This document shows positions 29,182 through 37,300 of a stretch of 64,000 nucleotides of DNA, one piece after another. Positions within the stretch are counted from its first letter, which is position 1. The number at the start of each line of letters is the position of its first letter. Location: the NCBI RefSeq assembly GCF_016908855.1, contig NZ_JAFBER010000001.1, positions 124,001 through 188,000 of the forward strand, given 5' to 3'. This DNA comes from Scopulibacillus daqui (GTDB lineage: Bacteria > Bacillota > Bacilli > Bacillales > Sporolactobacillaceae). A program made the position numbers and the translations under genes. The notes beneath the pieces are model-generated. The model saw nothing but the letters and a program-made list of their open reading frames with translations. It did no database searches and was not told the DNA's origin.

Positions 29182-29830
29182 ATATTTCACCGAGTTCCGG
29201 TACCTGCTCATTATTTGCTTCTGACATGAAAGCAGGATTCTTTTCGAGGTTATACAGTTTTTTGCTTTTTACTAAATATCTTTCCAGCAATGTCTGTTTC
29301 GTCATAAATAAATAAGCGGGAGGATGTTTTTTAAGTTTCGATATGGAGATTTTTGACGTTGATAATAAATGAATAGGTAAAAAGGCCAAGTATTTAAATA
29401 TTTTATAGCATTTACTTGATATTTCAACTTTCACAAAGCTTAATTTTTCACAGCGGCTGTTAAGCATGGTAATGCCTACAATACCTTTAATATGCGCATT
29501 CAGCGGGTGTTCATTAACAAATTTCGCAACTCCCGGCAAAGACCCCTTAATTTGTTTATATAAGTGGAGGATTCGCTGAATATCATTTTTTAGTACGTGC
29601 ATTTCCATTAATAATTTAGCATTATGCAAGTGGATTTTGACAACAAGGTCATTCTTTCTGATTTCGGTTCCATCGGGAAAAGTGACGTCTCGCCCTTTAT
29701 AGCGCGTTAATTTTACCCTGAATATATTGCTTTTTCTTTCATTTTTTCCAATATCGTTTAAGTGTGAGAAAGAATAATAAATAGGATCAACAATATTCCA
29801 TAATGTTAATGCCAACCGCCTTAACCACAT
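29180..29830 (-). CDS. ykoP: YkoP-like protein
   Basis: A 216-residue, basic protein. The N-terminus WLRRLALTLWNIVDPIYY and the following NIFRVKLTRYKGRDV, FPDGTEI and KNDLVVKIHLHN segments resemble the YkoP family of Bacilli, which has no established function. There is one moderately hydrophobic stretch near residue 145-160. ATG 29830 follows AAAAGGAG, and a perfect terminator ends it, so it is monocistronic. The family call is from memory of the pattern and should be treated as likely, not certain. Confidence 0.6.
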   Translation of the reverse strand: MWLRRLALTLWNIVDPIYYSFSHLNDIGKNERKSNIFRVKLTRYKGRDVTFPDGTEIRKNDLVVKIHLHNAKLLMEMHVLKNDIQRILHLYKQIKGSLPGVAKFVNEHPLNAHIKGIVGITMLNSRCEKLSFVKVEISSKCYKIFKYLAFLPIHLLSTSKISISKLKKHPPAYLFMTKQTLLERYLVKSKKLYNLEKNPAFMSEANNEQVPELGEI

Positions 29831-30162
29831 TTGTAATTTCTCCTTTTCTCATCATAAAAAAATCAATTATGGCTTTTTAAAATATTGGCTAATGATAACA
29901 TACCCGAAAAAAGGGAAAATATATCCTGTATTTGAGAAGGGAAACGATGGTAATACAATTGTATGAAAAAAGGGCGCTAAAGGCTCATTCCTTTTTTGGC
30001 TGAAGAAGCATTCATTCAGAGGAGATTTGCACCTCTTTCTCACTTCATCGCATATTTTGATTACTTTTATCTATATATTAAATAAGGCGGGAAGATGCAT
30101 CCTTTATCATTTCAGCTCCAGACATTATTTATATGCGCCAATCATATGGTAAGAGCTTTAAC
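29831..30162. other. Intergenic stretch with no gene
   Basis: About 330 bases without a credible ORF. It presumably carries the promoter of the YkoP-like gene on the minus strand. No strong hairpin was seen until the terminator at 30163. Confidence 0.4.
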
Positions 30163-30188
30163 AAAAAAAGCAAACGCTCACCGTTTGC
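30163..30188 (-). terminator. Terminator of the minus-strand WXG-like pair
   Basis: GCAAACG (30170-30176) and CGTTTGC (30182-30188) form a 7-bp stem; on the minus strand seven Ts follow. It lies about 110 bases beyond the end of the 92-residue gene. A second AT-rich hairpin (GTGATAAAA...TTTTATCAC, 30217-30240) sits between. Confidence 0.75.
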
Positions 30189-30295
30189 GAAATAATTTGA
30201 CAATCTGTATTTGAATGTGATAAAAAAAGCATTTTATCACCTGGATTGAACATCGATATTAGGAAGCGTATCCAATGATTCACCGCTGAATTGGC

Positions 30296-30574
30296 TTAAT
30301 CCTGTTCTTTTGAAACAGGTGGCAATCCAGAGTTTGTCCCGCCGCTTAGCGGCTTATCAGCATCCTCAAAAGCCTGAGCCGTCCGATTAAGAACGTCGCT
30401 CATACTGGATAAAATAACTGAAATGTTATCAAAAGGGATATTTTCTCCGCCGATTGGCAGATGGTTAAGTGAAGCATTGACTTGTCGGCTGATATTTTGT
30501 ACAGCAATGTTTTCAAGTTCAATTCTGCCAGCCGCTTCTTTTAATTGGGCGGGAATAATTTTCAAATTGTCCAT
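30296..30574 (-). CDS. WXG-like small helical protein; free-standing copy of an effector N-domain
   Basis: A 92-residue, mostly helical protein without a membrane segment. Its sequence (IKxxPAQLKEAAGRI..., NHLPIGGENIPFDNISVILSSMSDVLNRTAQAFEDAD) lines up with the first ~90 residues of the 380-residue effector at 39371 (NVPVGYNDLSLNSVISKISDMERTLSETAIKFEQAD). Here the chain stops just after this domain, so it is either an effector that lost its toxin part or a dedicated partner protein. AAGGATG precedes the start at 30574. It overlaps the upstream gene by 56 bases, which is unusual. Lap-type partners of LXG effectors are the nearest known analogy. Confidence 0.65.
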   Translation of the reverse strand: MDNLKIIPAQLKEAAGRIELENIAVQNISRQVNASLNHLPIGGENIPFDNISVILSSMSDVLNRTAQAFEDADKPLSGGTNSGLPPVSKEQD

Positions 30575-30878
30575 GTTTCGTCATCCTTGCTCGTATCTTT
30601 TCTTGTCTAATGTGCTCAGCTAAGATTCTTAGTTCCCTGCTTTTGTTATGTAAGAATTCAATTTGCCGGCTGATCATACTTATCAGTCTCTTATGGTCAT
30701 CAATAAAAGTTTGTTTTTCTGATGTTTGCCAATCTTCCAAAGAGGAGACAATGGATTGAACTCTTTGGTCAACCACCCGAAGTTCATCAATGTTTTGCTC
30801 AATGATTCTGGCCGCTTCTTCATATTCCTCAGGGTTTAAGTATTCCAGCTTCAAAATGTCACCATCCCTTTTGTTCAT
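30519..30878 (-). CDS. WXG100-like partner protein (paralogue of the gene at 39039)
   Basis: A 119-residue helical protein. The core (EQNIDELRVVDQRVQSIVSSLEDWQ, FIDDHKRLISMISRQIEFLH) matches the protein at 39039 (EKSISDLRLLDSQV..., FINEHKQLITEISIAIESLH). A Trp at the helix turn, in a W-x-S context instead of W-x-G, suggests a WXG100-like hairpin. A TTG start about 21 bases downstream of the ATG at 30878 has AAAAGGGATGG upstream and is a serious alternative. It forms a two-gene unit with the 92-residue protein and ends at its own terminator. Confidence 0.65.
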   Translation of the reverse strand: MNKRDGDILKLEYLNPEEYEEAARIIEQNIDELRVVDQRVQSIVSSLEDWQTSEKQTFIDDHKRLISMISRQIEFLHNKSRELRILAEHIRQEKIRARMTKHGQFENYSRPIKRSGWQN

Positions 30879-31045
30879 CTTTGCATTCGCTGAAAAGCCG
30901 GCATTAATAGCGTCTGCCTAAAGCAAATCAAACCTTATATAAGCTAGATTTGTATGTAATTATACACGAAAAAAATATAAGGAGAATGATAAGTGTCGAT
31001 AATAGTAAAAAAGTCCCGGACAAAAATAAGGCAGCCAAGGCGAAG

Positions 31046-31078
31046 AAAAAGGGAGCCCGATTGCTGCAAACAATCGGG
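31046..31078 (-). terminator. Terminator of the 132-residue coiled-coil gene
   Basis: CCCGATTG (31056-31063) and CAATCGGG (31071-31078) form an 8-bp stem; on the minus strand it is followed by CTCCC and five Ts. Confidence 0.78.
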
Positions 31079-31089
31079 AAGAGGGAAAG

Positions 31090-31488
31090 TTATTCTTGTT
31101 TTCGTACGACAATGACCTTTGAAACCCTTTTAATCAGGCATTCTTCAAGATCATAAGGAGAGAGCAAACCTAATGTGACCGCAGCGTTAATTTTTTCTTT
31201 ATTAGGCTTCTTTACAGTTTCGATGCAGTCAAGCAAGTTTAATTCCTCTAGTTTTTTAACTGTTTTTTCTTCGTTAAACTTTTCGGATTTCCTTATTTGC
31301 CGCTGCAGCTTTAAATGGCCGAACGCCCATTCACCCTTAGCATTTTCTCCAAGTGTGTGATCAAAATAATGATTAAACTTCTTTTTCAGTTCCGAAAGTT
31401 CATCTTCAATTTCTTTTGCTTTTAAATTTAATTCATGAAATCTTTTAACCATACTTTCGGTGATTTTGACATCGCTGGTATGTGGCAA
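31090..31488 (-). CDS. Hypothetical protein with a predicted coiled coil
   Basis: A 132-residue charged protein. Residues 10-45 are predicted to form a long helix rich in Lys/Glu (NLKAKEIEDELSELKKKFN); the C-terminal third is mixed and ends in a short basic beta-like segment (RVSKVIVVRKQE). No signal peptide or membrane segment. The start appears to be TTG 31488 with GGGGGTTAG upstream. It is monocistronic with its own terminator. I do not recognise the family; phage-type proteins can look like this. A relation to the neighbouring secretion genes is not shown. Confidence 0.6.
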   Translation of the reverse strand: MPHTSDVKITESMVKRFHELNLKAKEIEDELSELKKKFNHYFDHTLGENAKGEWAFGHLKLQRQIRKSEKFNEEKTVKKLEELNLLDCIETVKKPNKEKINAAVTLGLLSPYDLEECLIKRVSKVIVVRKQE

Positions 31489-31736
31489 GGTCTAACCCCC
31501 ATCCATCTTAATATTTATGTTTATACATATGGCGATAGGGGGATCAATATGTGAGTTGTTTGAAACATAAAAATAGATGTCCTTTCGATGCTGTGCAATG
31601 ATAAGGACATCTTAATATAAGAGAATTTTTAATGCTTAAGCCATAAACAGATTCTAGCTAGAAAGCAAAACGGCTCATAGTTTTTTGAACTTTTGCACAT
31701 TTATATATTTTCTTGGCTGTTCGCAGGGAATGAAGC

Positions 31737-32198
31737 TTATTTATTTTTATAAACGACATAAGTGCTGCAAATCATATCATGCAAGGCTGTTTTTTCTTTT
31801 GTAAATCCAGCCATCATGTAGCCTATGTATAGAATCATGCCGGATAACGTACAGGATAGACTGCGGCAAATCGATCTGCCGATGCCAATCCTATTTCCGT
31901 TTTGGTGAATAATTTTCAAACCAAGAATATATTTTCCCAGCGTCCCCTGAAGTTGGGTTGCCGGCAAAACAACTTGATATAAAATCGCACCGATGTATGC
32001 AATGATGATAAAAATTATGCCAATGCTGGCGGTTTCGGTTAAGGCCGATATCAGTTCGCCGATGAAGACAAGGACGAATATAGCAAAAAACACAAAAATA
32101 CCATCTAAAATGACGGCCAGAAAGCGTATCCAAAAACCCGCGTGTTTGTTTGCATCTCCAGCGTATTGTTCAGTTATTGCGGTATTTCCAACATCCAT
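31737..32198 (-). CDS. RDD family membrane protein
   Basis: A 153-residue protein with about three to four membrane segments. Typical RDD features: FWIRFLAVILDG (Arg and Asp in TM1), QGTLGKYILGLKI between segments, GRSICRSLS, and a late KTALHDMICSTYVV. The function of RDD proteins is poorly defined; some are transporters or exchangers. ATG 32198 follows AAAGGAG. It is divergent from the secretion operon at 32418 and shares a 220-base control region with it, so it may be connected to secretion. Confidence 0.85.
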   Translation of the reverse strand: MDVGNTAITEQYAGDANKHAGFWIRFLAVILDGIFVFFAIFVLVFIGELISALTETASIGIIFIIIAYIGAILYQVVLPATQLQGTLGKYILGLKIIHQNGNRIGIGRSICRSLSCTLSGMILYIGYMMAGFTKEKTALHDMICSTYVVYKNK

Positions 32199-32277
32199 CA
32201 ATAGTCTCCTTTCTTAGATTAAATGAGATAATTATCTACACTATACCACAAAATCCTTCAAAAAGGCCACGATATGT

Positions 32278-32302
32278 AAAATAACCGGAAAATGGTTATT
32301 TT
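32278..32302. promoter_or_regulatory. Inverted repeat between the RDD gene and the secretion operon
   Basis: AAAATAACC (32278-32286) and GGTTATTTT (32294-32302) are perfect 9-bp arms around a 7-base spacer, placed in the divergent intergenic region. It could be an operator for the vWA-led operon. A -10-like TACAAT lies at 32358, but no good -35 box goes with it. Confidence 0.35.
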
Positions 32303-32417
32303 GTCCTAGTTACAGAAGAAAATTCACTTATATCTACACTTTTCCTTATTTTTTTCTTACAATAAAATTAATTAACCTTAAAGAATATTGAACTATGACA
32401 TTTAGGAGTAGAAACGT

Positions 32418-33182
32418 ATGGATTATCGAATTCAAGCGACACAACAAACACCGGCTTATATTATTTATTTGCTGGACATCAGTGCATCAATGGATCAATT
32501 AATGGATGCCGGAGGGGAACAAAAAAGGCGGATGGATGTTGTGACCGCAGCATTGAATTCTGCTATCCGCCAGATGGTTTTCCGTTCCACGAAAGGCTCC
32601 AGATTAAGTCCGCGATACAAAATTTCAATTTTGGCATACAGCGATCGTGTTTTTGATGTTCTTGGCGGCATCAAAAGCATAGATGAAGTGGCGAGAATGA
32701 AACCGCTTGAGAATATTAAAACACAGCGTTTAACGGATACAGCAAAGGCTTTTGCATCGGTGGAAAAAATTTTGCTCAAAGAACTTCCGGGATTGCAAGA
32801 TTGTCCGGCGCCTCTAGTTTGCCACATGACTGACGGTGCCTATACAGGCGAAGATCCCGAGCCGGTCGTTAAGCGGATTATGGAGCTAAAAGTTCCTGAC
32901 GGCCGTGTTTTGGTAGAAAACATTTTCATTTCTGATGAAATAATGGCTGAACCGATTGCTGATCCGAAAAGATGGCCGGGCATTATGCCGGATACCAGGC
33001 TGAATGATGAATACGGCATGAAACTGAAAAGGCTTTCCAGTCCTTTGCCTGAAAGTTATCGGGAAATGATGGTTGAAACGGGATATCAAATAGAACCTGG
33101 TGCTTTGATGATGCTGCCGGGAACAAACGGCGATTTGGTATCGCTCGGGTTTCAGATGTCAGCAGCCACACCCGTTCGATAG
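32418..33182 (+). CDS. vWA domain protein (TerY-like), first gene of the secretion operon
   Basis: A 254-residue protein with a von Willebrand A domain. The metal-ion-dependent adhesion site is intact: DISAS (Asp20, Ser22, Ser24), a Thr in QRLTDTAKAF, and Asp in HMTDGAYTGED. No signal peptide or membrane segment, so it is cytosolic. Closest in style to the TerY-type vWA proteins that occur with a PP2C phosphatase and a kinase. It leads an operon: the PP2C gene follows after 15 bases. Its role is inferred to be a binding or scaffold partner in phospho-signalling linked to secretion. Confidence 0.85.
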   Translation: MDYRIQATQQTPAYIIYLLDISASMDQLMDAGGEQKRRMDVVTAALNSAIRQMVFRSTKGSRLSPRYKISILAYSDRVFDVLGGIKSIDEVARMKPLENIKTQRLTDTAKAFASVEKILLKELPGLQDCPAPLVCHMTDGAYTGEDPEPVVKRIMELKVPDGRVLVENIFISDEIMAEPIADPKRWPGIMPDTRLNDEYGMKLKRLSSPLPESYREMMVETGYQIEPGALMMLPGTNGDLVSLGFQMSAATPVR

Positions 33183-33197
33183 ATTAGGAGTGAGTAT

Positions 33198-33998
33198 ATG
33201 TTTTCATTTTTATGCGATCAAAGGTCTGAAACACCTATAAACCGCTTATATGAAGATCCGTTTTTTTGTTTGTACGGCTATGCCAGATCCAATGAAACGC
33301 AGCAGCATAATGATGTTGGACAAGATTATTTGATTTTTAAAATTGACGACCGGTCGTGTGCCTTTGTGCTTTGTGATGGTGTCAGCTTATCCTTTTGCGG
33401 GGACATTGCTGCGAGGTTCTTGTCACATAAATTAATGGATTGGCTGAAAGTTTTTCATTTAAAAGACTTGCAGGATAAAGATGTGATGAAAGAGCGGCTT
33501 GAGGCGTATCTTCATGATATTGTTGACGAAGCGACTGAGCTGGTGGATAAAAAAACGCTGCCGCCGTCTATGCCTGTATTATTAAAAGATGTTTTAGAGG
33601 AAAAAAGAAAGCAAGGCAGCGAGGCTATGTTTGTTTGCGGCAGAGTGGATATGCTCAGTCCGGTAGCCAATGAAGCAAATGTATTTTTGGCTTGGGCCGG
33701 AGATTCCCGCATCCGCTTATGGGATCAGGAAGAAGAAATCACTAATCTCTTAGGGCATGATTTGAATAGCAATCAACGCTGGTCAACAAAGAGAGGTTTG
33801 GTAAACGGAGGCCTCCAAACGTTTGTTTCATCCGATGTTGACAACTGTATTGACCATTTAGCCGTTTACTCCGATGGCTTTCAGGTCATTGATCAGTTTA
33901 AGACTATACCGTCTGCCGAGTTCCTTCCATATTATATGTCAAAATCATTAGATTCACCCGCAAGCGACGATATTTCCTTTTTAGAACTTTTATGGTAG
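33198..33998 (+). CDS. PP2C-type serine/threonine phosphatase
   Basis: A 266-residue cytosolic protein with the PP2C metal and catalytic motifs: GQDY (Asp43), LCDGVS (Asp60-Gly61), WAGDSRIRLW, VYSDGF and a late ASDDISFLE with the last metal-binding Asp. The spacing and order suit a compact, probably active phosphatase. GGAG precedes ATG 33198. It sits between a vWA gene and the YukD/EssC genes, and it most likely reverses phosphorylation by the kinase encoded at 43507 (inference). Confidence 0.85.
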   Translation: MFSFLCDQRSETPINRLYEDPFFCLYGYARSNETQQHNDVGQDYLIFKIDDRSCAFVLCDGVSLSFCGDIAARFLSHKLMDWLKVFHLKDLQDKDVMKERLEAYLHDIVDEATELVDKKTLPPSMPVLLKDVLEEKRKQGSEAMFVCGRVDMLSPVANEANVFLAWAGDSRIRLWDQEEEITNLLGHDLNSNQRWSTKRGLVNGGLQTFVSSDVDNCIDHLAVYSDGFQVIDQFKTIPSAEFLPYYMSKSLDSPASDDISFLELLW

Positions 33999-34012
33999 GG
34001 AGAGTGAGAAAG

Positions 34013-34384
34013 ATGTCATCTATTATTGTAACCTTTATTCATTATGATAGAGAAATAGACTTATCCTTGCCGAATCATATTGAAAGTCAGTCTATCGCAA
34101 TGGCTTTACATGAATGGCTTGGTCATGGGCACAGCCGGACCGGCGGCATTCATGACTTGGAATACTCATTTGACCTTAAGCACTGGTTCCGCCTAGAAAA
34201 ACATCAAACCTTTGAAAGTGCAGGAATTTGGGACGGCGCTTTTTTGCGGTTGAGCAAAGAAGCTGTTTCTTCATTGCGGACAGAAAAGGATGTTGAAAAA
34301 CATGGCTATGCCTTTTTAGATCATGCGGGAGAAAATGGCGATGATCACAATCATACAGGCCATGCGTGGAAAATCATAGATTAA
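34013..34384 (+). CDS. yukD: YukD/EsaB-like ubiquitin-fold protein
   Basis: About 123 residues from ATG 34013; the longer upstream frame would overlap the phosphatase gene and lacks a good ribosome binding site. The first 80 residues (SSIIVTFIHYDREIDLSLPN, ..MALHEWL.., and a late WDGAFLRLS) fit the beta-grasp fold of YukD/EsaB, the small ubiquitin-like component of Firmicutes type VII systems. The tail is His- and Asp-rich (GENGDDHNHTGHAW) and could bind metal. Its position directly before the EssC ATPase, 13 bases apart, is the usual gene order. The similarity is by pattern and context, so moderate. Confidence 0.65.
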   Translation: MSSIIVTFIHYDREIDLSLPNHIESQSIAMALHEWLGHGHSRTGGIHDLEYSFDLKHWFRLEKHQTFESAGIWDGAFLRLSKEAVSSLRTEKDVEKHGYAFLDHAGENGDDHNHTGHAWKIID

Positions 34385-34397
34385 CGAGGGATGATAT

Positions 34398-37300
34398 ATG
34401 CGAAAATCACCATACTTTAAACGGTCTCCGCGGCTTAAATTAACATTGCCGACAGGAAAGATCATCGTACATAACCCGAAAAGGGAGCCAATGGCGCCCA
34501 AATTTAGTTTTGAAACGATGGTCATTCCTATTTTTTTAACGATCGCAACAGTGCTTATTATGTATTATTTATCAAAAACGCTATTTAAAAGCGGATACTA
34601 TGCACTGTTTATGATGGCGATGAGCATTCCGATGTTAGGTTCATACATTGCGACAATCGGCATGTTCTTCCGAAAGAAAAAAGTACATAAGAAAGAAGTC
34701 GCCAAACTTCAAAACGAATATCTTCAGCAAATTGACCGCCACCGTGAAGAGATTGAAGAAATACGCGACAGACAAGTTCGTTTTTTGCGTGAAATGAATC
34801 CGAATCCGGATGATTGCGTACAAAGAATTCATGAGCGGGACAGTGCTTTATGGGAGAGGACCCCTAACACAGAAGACTTTCTAAATCTTCGCATCGGGCT
34901 GGGCACGCGGCCTTTTCAAATTAATATTCGTGTCCCGGAACAAGACGGCTACGATGTTAACCCGCTCATCGCTGAAGCGCAAAAGCTGAAGTCTGATTAT
35001 CGTTCCTTGGCGAAGGTGCCTGTAACTATTCCGCTAAAAGAAAAAAGGGTGGTCGGTCTTGTCGGTGACCGTCAAGACATTCTTGAACTGGCTCGTGTCC
35101 TGATCCTCCAGCTTGTCACACATCATTCCCCGGAAGAAGTGAAATTAGCAGCAGCTTACGAGGAACAAGAAAAAGAAGAATGGCATTGGATGAGATGGCT
35201 TCCGCATATTTGGGATGAAAATCGCGAATCGCGATTTATAGCAGAGGGAGATGCCATGGCCCGGAAGCTGTTTGAAAAACTGTACAGTACATTAAATATT
35301 CGCAAGCTGGAAAAGGGATCAAAAAAAGACCGGAAAACAAACATACCTGAGTATATTTTCCTTCTGCCTAATGTGTCCATGCTTGAGGATGACGGTATCC
35401 TTCCGCTTATTCTTAATGAAGGGGAAAACGTTGGCGCGTGCACATTTATCATGGCAAAGAAAAAAGAAGACTTGCCGATGGAATGTGAATTAATTATTGA
35501 GGTCCAAGACGGTGTTGCCCAGCTGTACGAAACTTTCTCAACAGACGATGAAATTAAATTTACAGGGCTGGAAAAGGTAGCTCTAGATCATTTCTCATTA
35601 GTGGATGCAAAAGCGATGGCAAGAGAAATCGCACCGCTGCGCGTGAAACAATCAATTGCCGGCATTATACCAAAGGTGTTGACATTCCTTGAAATGTACC
35701 ATGTCAACCGCGTTGAAGAACTGGACGTCATATCTAAGTGGAACAAGAACCGCTGTCCTTTGACATTGCCTGTGCCAATAGGGGTTCGCGAAGGCAGAAA
35801 AGAAGTGACATTAAACATTCACGATAAAATTGAAAAGAAAGGCCAGGGCCCGCACGGTTTAATGGCGGGGACCACAGGTTCAGGCAAGAGTGAAGTCATT
35901 CAATCATTAATTTTATCGCTTGCTGTAAATTATCATCCGCATGAGATGGCCTTTATGCTGATTGACTATAAAGGCGGCGGGATGTCAAATACATTCCAGG
36001 GTCTTCCGCATGTCATTGCCACAATAACGAACCTTGAAGACCCTCAATTAATCTCGAGAGCGAAGACGTCTTTGAGAGCGGAACTGGAAAGAAGACAGAA
36101 ACTCTTTAATATGGCGGGAAATATTCAACATATTGACGAGTATTTCCAATCGGAATGGCGCAAAAAAGAACCGCTGCCTCATTTATTTATCATTATTGAT
36201 GAATTTGCCCAGTTAAAGAAAGACCAGCCGGAATTTATGGATGAACTGATCAGTATTGCGGCGATCGGGCGTACACTGGGTGTTCACTTATTATTAGCCA
36301 CACAAAAGCCTGCCGGGGTTGTCGATGAAAAAATCTGGAGCAACTCGCGCTTCCGCATTTGCTTGCGCGTGCAGGATGATAATGACAGCCGGGAGATGAT
36401 TCAAATCCCGAACGCTTCAAGAATCAATGTTCCCGGACGCGGTTATTTCCAAGTGGGCAATAATGAAGTGCTGGAATATTTCCAATCCGCATGGAGCGGT
36501 GCCGATTACCAACCTAAAGACGAAACAGAGTCTGAAGAAATTGTTATTGCCGAAGTGAATCTTGATGGTTCAACAACTCAAAAACAAAAAATAGATGACG
36601 GTGAAGAATCGCATTTGAAACAAATACAAGTGCTGATTGATTATATAAAAGAAGAAGCAGAGAAACACAATATTAAGCCGCTGCCGGGCCCTTGGCAGGA
36701 ACCGCTTCCTGAACAGCTCCCACTTTCTAAGATCGTTTCTATCGACAGCTGGACTCCGGCAGCATGGGAAGAAGAAAAGGATTGGCTGGAGCCTAATGCC
36801 GGCATAATTGATGATGTGAAAAATCAAGCGCAATATCCACTGAAGCTTGATTTAAATGAAGGGCATCTGATCATTTACGGTATGCCGGGCTCAGGAAAGA
36901 CAACCTTTTTGCAATCCATATTAATGTCTCTGTTCTTTAATCATGCACCCAGGGACTTGCATGTATATATAATCGACTTCAGCCGGCAAATGAGAGAATT
37001 TGCTAAGTTTCCTCATGTCGGGTCTGTTGTACATGAAGATGAAACAGAAAAGATGCAGCGGATGCTAAAGTTTTTCCTAAAAGAACTCAGCAGACGAAAA
37101 GAATTATTTGCGAGTGAGGGCGTTGGCTCGTTAAAAACTTACAGAAGCGTATCTGGTGCGGACATGCCGGCGCTGATTTTGATGATTGACGGCTATCAAA
37201 GGTTTAAAACAAGTTTTCAAACTGAAAATGAACAGCTTGAAATATTGCTAAGGGAAGGCGCGACCTACGGGCTGATCGTCTTAGTGACTGTCAATCAAAC

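Noticed and set aside
30217-30240. GTGATAAAA...TTTTATCAC hairpin as a second terminator of the WXG-like pair
   Set aside because: It has no T-run on the minus strand; the hairpin at 30163-30188 is the better terminator.
30950-31156. A 68-residue plus-strand ORF opposite the end of the 132-residue gene
   Set aside because: Its Lys-rich part runs through the minus-strand terminator hairpin; no ribosome binding site fits.
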